From positions 1 to 26,647 of the forward strand of contig CAJMOS010000027.1 of NCBI GenBank assembly GCA_905215015.1: a stretch of DNA of 26,647 nt. Reading direction: 5' to 3'. The DNA comes from an uncultured bacterium (GTDB lineage Bacteria; Spirochaetota; Spirochaetia; Sphaerochaetales; Sphaerochaetaceae). Position numbers and translations under genes: made by a program. A model generated the notes under the pieces. The model had not been told where the DNA came from. It made no database searches and saw only the letters and a list, made by a program, of their open reading frames with translations. Shown one piece after another: positions 1 through 5,783 of this stretch; the stretch's first letter is position 1, and every line of letters begins with the position of its first letter.

Positions 1-37
1 GTGCGAACAATGTTCCCGCAAGCACGCACAAAACCGG

Positions 38-634
38 TTATCCCGTAAAATGCTGATTTGAACCCAAATCCCCTTTTTTCGTTCTCGTATGGTCCGCCTG
101 ATAGGAGAAAAGCTCTTCGTCGTCGAAGGTGCGGATGGAGAAACGACGATGCTCGTAGAGCATGTAGGACGGCTTGAATCCCCCCTTGGGGATGGATATG
201 GAACCGGGGTTGAGGATGGCGTTCTCCCCTACGTACCAGATTCCGGGGATGTGGGTATGGCCGTGCAGCATCAGGTCGCCCTTACTCATGGGCAGCATGT
301 GTTCGGCGTTGTAGTGGTGTCCATGGGTCAGGTACATGGTAAGCCCGTCGACCACAAGAAGGGCGTAATCGGCCAAGACGGGGAACTCCAGGACCATCTG
401 GTCCACCTCTGCCTCGCAGTTTCCCCGTACGGAAAGGACCTGGTCCTTCAGGGGATTCAGCAGACTGATCACTTTCTTCGGGTTGTACCCTTCGGGAAGG
501 TCGTTGCGGGGACCGTGATAGAGGATGTCTCCGAGCAGCACCAGTTTCTCGGCGCCGCTCTTCTGGAAGAGGTCAAGCAGCTTCTCCGTCTGGGGGGCGC
601 TGCCATGGATATCGCTTGCGATGATGAGTTTCAT
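38..634 (-). CDS. yfcE: YfcE/MJ0936-type metallophosphoesterase
   Basis: This is a 198-residue calcineurin-like phosphoesterase of the YfcE/MJ0936 family, cytosolic two-metal enzymes that hydrolyse phosphodiesters; the physiological substrate is not settled. The two-metal site is complete: D8 and H10 (SDIHG), D36 (LLGDI), N72 (RGNCE), H104 (THGHH), and H126/H128 (HGHTH). The NPGS motif follows near residues 142-145. I chose the ATG at 634 because MKLIIASDIHG is the usual start of the family; a TTG at 670 in frame would add 12 residues and run through a hairpin. It is slightly longer than the E. coli protein, with a short charged C-terminal tail. It diverges from argG across an AT-rich leader. 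The family call is secure; the symbol is by family only. Confidence 0.85.
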   Translation of the reverse strand: MKLIIASDIHGSAPQTEKLLDLFQKSGAEKLVLLGDILYHGPRNDLPEGYNPKKVISLLNPLKDQVLSVRGNCEAEVDQMVLEFPVLADYALLVVDGLTMYLTHGHHYNAEHMLPMSKGDLMLHGHTHIPGIWYVGENAILNPGSISIPKGGFKPSYMLYEHRRFSIRTFDDEELFSYQADHTRTKKGDLGSNQHFTG

Positions 635-656
635 ATGCAAACTGTATCCAAATCCC

Positions 657-681
657 GTTCCTGATGGCAACAGGAACTTTT
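657..681. other. 7-bp hairpin upstream of yfcE, with T-run on + strand
   Basis: GTTCCTG at 657-663 and CAGGAAC at 671-677 form a perfect 7-bp stem with a 7-nt loop. On the plus strand it is followed by TTTTATT, like an intrinsic terminator. On the minus strand it lies 23-43 nt upstream of the yfcE ATG, in the likely 5' UTR. No plus-strand gene precedes it, so it would either stop antisense transcription toward argG or act in the yfcE leader. Confidence 0.4.
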
Positions 682-683
682 AT

Positions 684-852
684 TGCATGTAAATACATGA
701 ATTGGACAAACAAAGTGCATATCTACTCATTCTTGAAATGCATATTATATACGTTTATTTTTGGTTAATCCGGAAATTTATCCATATTTATACAAAACAT
801 GGAGAAGATTTTTGTAATTTTATGCATTAAGGTATTGCATTTTTATTTGCAT
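684..852. promoter_or_regulatory. Cluster of six TGCAT boxes in the argG-yfcE divergent region
   Basis: TGCAT occurs at 684-688, 716-720, 739-743, 823-827, 836-840 and 848-852 in an AT-rich stretch. The last three lie 13 and 12 nt apart just upstream of argG. TGCATN7TGCAT arrangements of this size resemble ARG boxes (AT-rich 18-bp imperfect palindromes bound by ArgR/AhrC), but the half-site TGCAT differs from the classic TGAAT. That this is the arginine-responsive operator region of argG is inference from position and repeats. Confidence 0.4.
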
Positions 853-901
853 GTATATACGATGATGGCCATCAACCAGAGCGTTGATGGAGGAGTGTCC
901 C

Positions 902-2131
902 ATGAAGAAGGAAAAAGTTGTTCTCGCCTATAGCGGCGGTCTTGATACGTCTGTCATTTTGAAATGGCTGGTCAACAAAGGTTACGAGGTCATCGCCTAC
1001 GTCGGGAATGTCGGCCAGCAGGAAGACTTTGACGCAGTGGAAAAGAAAGCCTATGCGACCGGCGCCAGCAAAGTCTACGTCTGCGACCTGCGCCACGACC
1101 TGGTGACCGACTATGTCTTCCCGGCCATGAAGGCCAACGCCATCTACGAGGGCACCTACATGCTGGGCACCAGCCTCGCACGCCCCATCATCGCCCAGAA
1201 GCAGATCGAGATCGCCAAGGCCGAGGGCACCAACATCGTCGCCCACGGGGCCACCGGCAAGGGCAACGACCAGGTGCGGTTCGAGTTCGGCTACTACATG
1301 CACATGCCTGACGTCAAGATCATCGCCCCGTGGAAGGACCCGGAGTGGCTTTCCACCTTCGAGGGACGGACCGACCTGATCAACTACGCCAAAGCGAACA
1401 ACATCCCCATCAAGGTGACGGCCAAGAAGCCCTACTCCGAGGACGAGAACCTGATCCATATCAGCCATGAGGCGGGCATCCTTGAGGATCCTTCCAAGGA
1501 GTGCCCTGAGGACGTGTACAGCCTGACGGTCAGCCCGAAAGCCGCCCCGGACGCCTACACCTACCTGACCTTCACCTTTCAGGACGGAACGCCGGTCAAA
1601 GTGGTCAACGAGCAGGACGGCACCACGGTCACCGATCCGCTGGAGATGATGCTGTACCTGAACAAGGTGGGACATGACAACGGAATCGGGCGGGTCGACA
1701 TGGTGGAGAACCGGTACATCGGCATCAAGAGCAGAGGTGTCTACGAGACTCCTGGATGCACGATCCTCTGGAAGGCCCACCACAACCTCGAGGGCATCAC
1801 CATGGACAAGGAGGCCATGCATCTGAGGGACATGCTGAGCCCGGTGTATGCCGACCTGATCTACAACGGATACTGGCATGCCCCTGATTTCAACATGCTG
1901 ACCTCCCTTTTCGAGCAGAGCCAGAAGCATGTGACCGGCACCAGCAAGGTAAGGCTGTACAAGGGCAATGTCGATTTCGCCGGAGTGGAAAGCCCCTGCT
2001 CCCTCTACAACCAGGACCTTGGCTCCATGGACAAGGCCGGCGGCTATCATCCGGTGGACTGCAAGGGGTTCATCAACATCAACGCGCTACGCCTGATCGC
2101 AAGCGCGAAACGGAACGGTCTCGTGCTCTAA
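902..2131 (+). CDS. argG: Argininosuccinate synthase
   Basis: This 409-residue enzyme joins citrulline and aspartate with ATP to form argininosuccinate, the penultimate step of arginine synthesis, in the cytosol. The ATP-pyrophosphatase P-loop AYSGGLDTS is at residues 9-17. The conserved segments EGTYMLGTSLARP, GATGKGNDQVRFE and RYIGIKSRGVYETPG are present, and length is normal for the family. The ATG at 902 is set by a GGAGGA Shine-Dalgarno (889-894) 7 nt upstream; earlier TTG/ATG codons at 884/887 overlap that site. No argH or other arginine gene is next to it. It ends in an intrinsic terminator and overlaps the stop of the convergent GNAT gene by 4 nt. The long AT-rich leader with TGCAT repeats suggests regulation, probably by arginine. 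Confidence 0.97.
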   Translation: MKKEKVVLAYSGGLDTSVILKWLVNKGYEVIAYVGNVGQQEDFDAVEKKAYATGASKVYVCDLRHDLVTDYVFPAMKANAIYEGTYMLGTSLARPIIAQKQIEIAKAEGTNIVAHGATGKGNDQVRFEFGYYMHMPDVKIIAPWKDPEWLSTFEGRTDLINYAKANNIPIKVTAKKPYSEDENLIHISHEAGILEDPSKECPEDVYSLTVSPKAAPDAYTYLTFTFQDGTPVKVVNEQDGTTVTDPLEMMLYLNKVGHDNGIGRVDMVENRYIGIKSRGVYETPGCTILWKAHHNLEGITMDKEAMHLRDMLSPVYADLIYNGYWHAPDFNMLTSLFEQSQKHVTGTSKVRLYKGNVDFAGVESPCSLYNQDLGSMDKAGGYHPVDCKGFININALRLIASAKRNGLVL

Positions 2132-2880
2132 GCTCCGCGCGAGCTTCTTTCACCACCCGTCGGCTCTCGGGCCGGCGGGTTTTTCGTACCCACGAAGAGG
2201 TCGCACCCCATGTGGAAACCGAGAGAACGGTACAGTCGCTCGGCAAGCGGATTGTGGGTGGTCAGGAACAAAGGCCGGGGATACATCCTGCGGAACGCGG
2301 CGATGATCAGGCTGGTGGCGATGCCCTTCCCTCTGAGATGCGGATCGACACACAAAGAGAAAACCCCGGCGATTTCCTCCGTTTCCTCGATGCGCAGGCA
2401 CCCGACAAGGCTGCCGGAATGCCATACTCCGAGGAAAGGTTTCCCCAGTTCCAGTTCCGCCCTGAGCTTGGCAGGACGGAAGGAACCTGAAAACTCCTTC
2501 ACGGAAGCAATCAGGTTTCCAATGTCAGGAAAGTCCTCCACTGACAACAGCTGTACCGGAAAGAGCGCTGTTCCCCGTGGCTCTCCACGCAGCAAAAAGG
2601 TGCGTTCCAGCTCAACGGTGTCAAAAGCCATGAGCCGCACCATGCGCTGGTCGCCGATGACGACATACCAATCCTGCTGCCGGGAAATCACCGAGCTGAT
2701 CCGGGAATAGGAAGCGGGATTTCCCCCGGGAAGCACCTGCCAGCGGTGGCCATGCTGCAGCACCGGCACGCCTCCGATTTCCATCGCAGAACTCAGGGTG
2801 TCGAGCAACATCAGCCCGTTCCGCTCCGGGTTCTGGAGCAGGCGCTGGCGGATTTCCCATGACATCGTCGCATGATGCAT
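2128..2880 (-). CDS. GNAT-family N-acetyltransferase with N-terminal extension
   Basis: This 250-residue protein has a C-terminal GNAT fold. Motif A spans about 173-195 (FSLCVDP then RGKGIA at 183-188, the acetyl-CoA pyrophosphate loop), and the late motif NPLAERLYRSLGF at 210-222 is also present. The first 110 residues precede the GNAT core and are not recognised; they resemble the partner half seen in some two-domain GNAT proteins. The substrate is unknown. The ATG at 2880 is used, with AGAAGG about 13 nt upstream; an ATG at 2865 is an alternative. Longer readings would run through the guaD coding region. The start region overlaps the guaD promoter on the other strand, and the last residues (from about 232) are encoded across the argG terminator. 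Confidence 0.8.
   Translation of the reverse strand: MHHATMSWEIRQRLLQNPERNGLMLLDTLSSAMEIGGVPVLQHGHRWQVLPGGNPASYSRISSVISRQQDWYVVIGDQRMVRLMAFDTVELERTFLLRGEPRGTALFPVQLLSVEDFPDIGNLIASVKEFSGSFRPAKLRAELELGKPFLGVWHSGSLVGCLRIEETEEIAGVFSLCVDPHLRGKGIATSLIIAAFRRMYPRPLFLTTHNPLAERLYRSLGFHMGCDLFVGTKNPPAREPTGGERSSRGA
2156..2184 (+). terminator. Intrinsic terminator of argG
   Basis: CCCGTCGGC (2156-2164) pairs with GCCGGCGGG (2171-2179), with one G-T wobble and a 6-nt loop, followed by TTTTT (2180-2184). It sits inside the 3' coding end of the convergent GNAT gene, so the two genes share this DNA. Confidence 0.85.
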
Positions 2881-2886
2881 TTTCTT

Positions 2887-2915
2887 TTGCACACCTTCTT
2901 GGGGGTTGTTATACT
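2887..2915 (+). promoter_or_regulatory. Sigma-70-type promoter of guaD
   Basis: TTGCAC at 2887-2892, a 17-nt spacer, and TATACT at 2910-2915. The start would fall near 2922, giving a leader of only about 14 nt that carries GGAGGA at 2924-2929. Confidence 0.7.
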
Positions 2916-2935
2916 TTTTTAGCTGGAGGAACACA

Positions 2936-3406
2936 ATGGATACGCAAGCCATCATGATGGCCGCCGTAGAGCGGGCCAGACAGACGATGACCGCTGGTCT
3001 CGGAGGTCCGTTCGGCGCGGCGGTCGTCGCTCCTGATGGAACGATATATGTCGCCTCGAACACGGTTCTGGGCAGCAAAGACCCGACCGCGCATGCGGAG
3101 ATCAACGCGATCCGGACCGCCTGCAAGGCACGGGGTACGCACGATCTCTCCGGATGCGTGCTCTACACCACCTGCTACCCCTGTCCGATGTGCATGGGAG
3201 CGGTCATCTGGTCCAACATCAAGGAAATCTGGTATGGATCCACGGCAAAGGACGCCGCCGCAATCGGTTTCCGTGACGACTATATCTATACATTCATGAA
3301 GCATGACTGCAAGGATGACAAGGTGCTGAAGATACACCATGAGGGACGAGAGGTCACCATCAAGCTCTTCGAGGAGTACGCAAAAGAGAAAAGGGAACTC
3401 TACTGA
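2936..3406 (+). CDS. guaD: Guanine deaminase (cytidine deaminase-fold)
   Basis: This 156-residue protein, the same length as Bacillus subtilis GuaD, would convert guanine to xanthine in purine salvage. The zinc site is complete: H53 and the catalytic E55 in TAHAEINAIR, and C83/C86 in PCPMCMGA. The IGFRDDYIY segment and the C-terminal EEYAKEKRELY match GuaD rather than the tRNA adenosine deaminase TadA, which ends differently. The ATG at 2936 follows GGAGGA with 6 nt spacing and a well-formed promoter with a very short leader. It faces the arsR gene with 3 nt between the stops, and its last codons form half of a long hairpin. Guanine is the most likely substrate; a related purine or pterin cannot be excluded. 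Confidence 0.88.
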   Translation: MDTQAIMMAAVERARQTMTAGLGGPFGAAVVAPDGTIYVASNTVLGSKDPTAHAEINAIRTACKARGTHDLSGCVLYTTCYPCPMCMGAVIWSNIKEIWYGSTAKDAAAIGFRDDYIYTFMKHDCKDDKVLKIHHEGREVTIKLFEEYAKEKRELY

Positions 3407-3422
3407 CAGTCAGTTGAGTTCC
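3394..3422 (-). terminator. Near-perfect palindrome over both stop codons of guaD and arsR
   Basis: GGAACTC/GAGTTCC (3394-3400, 3416-3422) and ACTGAC/GTCAGT (3402-3407, 3409-3414) nest around position 3408 with one T-T mismatch. On the minus strand the stem is followed by a T-rich run (CCTTTTCTCTTTT), so it should terminate arsR transcription within guaD coding sequence. On the plus strand no T-run follows. Confidence 0.65.
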
Positions 3423-3715
3423 TCGTAGTGCTCGCTGCCAAGGGCAAGAATCCGCTGGATGTGCTCATCGTTCAGCCGATAGAGCACATTCCGCCCTTCC
3501 TTCCGCCATTTTACCAGTCGACGGGCGCGCAAGAGTTTCAACTGTTGGCTGACCGTGCTTTGCTGGAGCCCGACCTCTTCGCTAAGGCTGGTCACGTCCG
3601 TCTCCCCTTCCTGAAGCACAAAGAGGATTTTCAGCCTTGTCGGATCTCCAAAGACCTTGAAGAATTCCGCAAGGTCAACAACCTCTTCCTCTGCGAGTTT
3701 TAATTTGCCAGCCAT
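3410..3715 (-). CDS. ArsR/SmtB-family metal-responsive repressor
   Basis: This 101-residue winged-helix repressor dissociates from its operator when it binds metal. The fold is clear: FFKVFGDPTRLKIL at 18-31, and a recognition helix around QQSTVSQQLKLLRA (51-64). The alpha-3 cysteine motif of ArsR/CadC (ELCVC) is absent. The C-terminal helix has D83, H85, H96 and E99, an exact D-x-H-x10-H-x2-E alpha-5 site as in zinc sensors of the SmtB/CzrA type. Zinc (or cobalt) sensing is therefore likely. The ATG at 3715 has GCGAGG upstream. No metal transporter is adjacent: it diverges from gltA and faces guaD, so its target is either itself or distant genes. Confidence 0.88.
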   Translation of the reverse strand: MAGKLKLAEEEVVDLAEFFKVFGDPTRLKILFVLQEGETDVTSLSEEVGLQQSTVSQQLKLLRARRLVKWRKEGRNVLYRLNDEHIQRILALGSEHYEELN

Positions 3716-3730
3716 ATCTACCTCGCTTCC

Positions 3731-3759
3731 ATCATCGTCATTTTTTTGGGAAAAGGCAA
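3731..3759 (-). promoter_or_regulatory. Possible arsR promoter
   Basis: On the minus strand, TTGCCT (3759-3754), a 17-nt spacer, and GATGAT (3736-3731). Matches are 4/6 or better in each box. No clear ArsR-type palindrome was found over it. Confidence 0.33.
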
Positions 3760-3782
3760 GTTTCGCTCCCGTTGAAGACTAT

Positions 3783-3810
3783 TTGCACGATGGAACAAAA
3801 ACGATACTAT
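3783..3810 (+). promoter_or_regulatory. Possible gltA promoter
   Basis: TTGCAC (3783-3788), a 16-nt spacer, and TACTAT (3805-3810). It is about 38 nt upstream of the gltA start and shares its -35 sequence with the guaD promoter. Confidence 0.42.
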
Positions 3811-3847
3811 CAACTCAAGACTGTGAGAATCCGTGGGAGGGTGCGCG

Positions 3848-5146
3848 ATGACATGCGACAAAGAGGGAGCTGAGCTGTGTTTCAAAGATGGCCGGAAGGT
3901 CACCCTTCCCCTGCTTACCGACAACATGGGAGAAGAGGGATTGGATATCTCGGGCCTTCGCAAGCAGACCGGCGTGATCACCTATGACCCGGGCTATGTG
4001 AATACCGGCTCCTGCCAGTCCAGCATCACCTATATCGACGGAGAGAAGGGCATCCTCCGTTACCGAGGGTACAATATCGAAGACTTGGTCGAGCACTGCG
4101 ATTTCGTCGAGGTGGCCTATCTTTTGGTCAAGGGCGAGCTTCCCGACTTGCATGAACGCCAGATGTACCAGGACCTGCTGAACAGGCACTCCCTGCTGCA
4201 TGTGGACATGCGCAACTTTTTCCGTGCCTACCCCGCAAACGCGCACCCGATGTCAATCCTTGCCGCCATGGTCGCCTCGCTTTCCGCATTCTATCCGGAA
4301 ATGGCGGACCGTGACCCCGAGGAAAACATCGACCTGACGGTGACCCGCCTGCTCTCGAAGATGCGTACCATCGCCGCCTACAGCTACCGGCAGATGAACG
4401 GCCTGGACTTCGTGGAACCTTCCTACAAGTACTCCTACTGCGAGAACTTCCTGAACATGATGTTCCACACCTCGGTCAACGACTATCACCCGGATCCGCT
4501 CCATGTCAAAGCGCTGAACCAGCTCTTGATCCTCCATGCCGACCATGAGCAGAACTGCTCCACCAGCGCGGTACGCCTGATTGCCTCCAGCGGGGCCAAC
4601 CTGTATGCCAGCGTCTGCGCGGGAGTCTGCGCCCTGTGGGGGGACAAGCATGGCGGGGCCAACCAGGCGGTGCTCGCCATGCTGGATGCGATCAACAATT
4701 CCGGCATGACCATCGACCAGGTGGTCGCCAAGGCGAAGGACAAGAACGACCCGTTCCGCCTGTTCGGCTTCGGACACCGGGTCTACAAGACCTACGACCC
4801 CCGCGCCAAAATCGCGAAAGAGCTGTGCAAGGAGCTGCTTGGCGCCAAGGAGACCGATGACCCGTTGCTCCAGATTGCCTTCGAGCTGGAAGACCGCGCG
4901 CTGCATGACGATTACTTCATCAGCCACCATCTCTACCCGAACGTCGATTTCTACACCGGCATCATCTACCACGGCATGGGAATTCCGGAAAACATGCTGA
5001 CCGTACTCTTCGCCATGGGCAGGCTTCCCGGATGGATCGCCCACTGGCTCGAATGGCATCATGACCCGAATCAGAAACTTGGCCGTCCAAGACAGATGTA
5101 CACCGGACCCACAGAGCGCAAGGTGGTACCGCTTGAGCAACGGTGA
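3848..5146 (+). CDS. gltA: Citrate synthase (GltA-type)
   Basis: This 432-residue enzyme condenses acetyl-CoA and oxaloacetate to citrate. The catalytic triad is present: H268 (WGDKHGG), H310 (FGFGHRVYK) and D367 (YPNVDFYTG), matching H264, H305 and D362 of E. coli GltA. HADHEQNCSTS (230-240) and the C-terminal RPRQMYTG (413-420) are also conserved. The N-terminal beta domain of about 50 residues and total length are those of the long, GltA-like form, which is often hexameric and NADH-sensitive; allostery here is inferred only. The ATG at 3848 has GGGAGG (3835-3840) 7 nt upstream. It overlaps the HAD gene by 14 nt. With the aconitase just downstream on the opposite strand it supplies the citrate-to-isocitrate arm used for glutamate synthesis. 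Confidence 0.96.
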   Translation: MTCDKEGAELCFKDGRKVTLPLLTDNMGEEGLDISGLRKQTGVITYDPGYVNTGSCQSSITYIDGEKGILRYRGYNIEDLVEHCDFVEVAYLLVKGELPDLHERQMYQDLLNRHSLLHVDMRNFFRAYPANAHPMSILAAMVASLSAFYPEMADRDPEENIDLTVTRLLSKMRTIAAYSYRQMNGLDFVEPSYKYSYCENFLNMMFHTSVNDYHPDPLHVKALNQLLILHADHEQNCSTSAVRLIASSGANLYASVCAGVCALWGDKHGGANQAVLAMLDAINNSGMTIDQVVAKAKDKNDPFRLFGFGHRVYKTYDPRAKIAKELCKELLGAKETDDPLLQIAFELEDRALHDDYFISHHLYPNVDFYTGIIYHGMGIPENMLTVLFAMGRLPGWIAHWLEWHHDPNQKLGRPRQMYTGPTERKVVPLEQR

Positions 5147-5783
5147 GGCGCTCGTCTTCGATTTCAACGGAACCTTGTTTTGGGACAGCCGGTACAATCT
5201 GGCCGCATGGAACGAAATTTCGCTCCGCTATCGTGGCATCCCCTACTCCCGCGAGGAGATGGCCCGCCTGGACGGTAGGACGAGCGGCGTCACCGCCGCC
5301 TATTTCCTCGGCCTTCCCCTGGATGACCCGAAGGTGAACGAGGTGGTCGACGAGAAGGAAGACCTGTACGCCAAACTCTGTGTGGCAACGGGCTCCCCTT
5401 CCCTTGCCCCTGGGGCAACCGAGTTATTCGACCAGGCAAGGAGGAAACGATACCTTCTTGCCATCGCCACCAGCGCCCCGAAGCGGAACATGGACATGTA
5501 CCGCGCCTGGTGGCCGGTGCTGGACCAGATGGATGTGATTGTCTGCGACGACGGGAAACGCCGGGGAAAGCCCATGCCGGACATCTATCTCGACACCTGC
5601 AAGGCGCTCGGCCACGGTCCCCGGTCCGTGGTGGTGTTCGAGGATTCCCTGCAGGGGGTCCACGCCGCCCTCTCGGCACAAGTGGACCGGGTCTGGCAGG
5701 TAGTCAACGATGCAAAACCGGCCCCGATCGCTGGTGTCCGGGGCCGGATTTCTGATTTCCGGGAATTTATTCCCTTCCTGTAA
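5133..5783 (+). CDS. HAD-superfamily hydrolase (beta-phosphoglucomutase-like), TTG start
   Basis: This 216-residue HAD protein has a helical cap after motif I. Motif I is D10-F-N12-G-T, so the second aspartate (the usual general acid/base) is Asn. Motif II is T113/S114 (IATSAP), motif III K146 (RRGKPMPD), and motif IV E170-D171 (VFEDSLQGV). Phosphatase activity with DxN in motif I is uncertain. The TTG at 5133 is chosen because AAGGTGG (5120-5126) precedes it by 6 nt and the HAD core begins 8 residues later; upstream in-frame codons would be deep in gltA. The 14-nt overlap with gltA implies translational coupling. The stop abuts the stop of the convergent aconitase gene, and the codons near 5718-5747 form a strong hairpin. 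The substrate is unknown. Confidence 0.82.
   Translation: MSNGEALVFDFNGTLFWDSRYNLAAWNEISLRYRGIPYSREEMARLDGRTSGVTAAYFLGLPLDDPKVNEVVDEKEDLYAKLCVATGSPSLAPGATELFDQARRKRYLLAIATSAPKRNMDMYRAWWPVLDQMDVIVCDDGKRRGKPMPDIYLDTCKALGHGPRSVVVFEDSLQGVHAALSAQVDRVWQVVNDAKPAPIAGVRGRISDFREFIPFL
5714..5747 (-). terminator. Intrinsic terminator of the aconitase gene, inside HAD coding sequence
   Basis: CCGGCCCCG (5718-5726) and CGGGGCCGG (5739-5747) form a perfect 9-bp stem with a 12-nt loop. Read on the minus strand it is followed by TTTT (5717-5714) and lies 37 nt past the aconitase stop. On the plus strand there is no T-run. Confidence 0.65.

Noticed and set aside
1..37. GTGCG...CGCAC repeat at the window start
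   Set aside because: Too short and at the edge; a terminator for yfcE cannot be supported without the flanking sequence.
872..2050. A 392-codon minus-strand ORF opposite argG
   Set aside because: A shadow of argG in GC-rich DNA with no family features.
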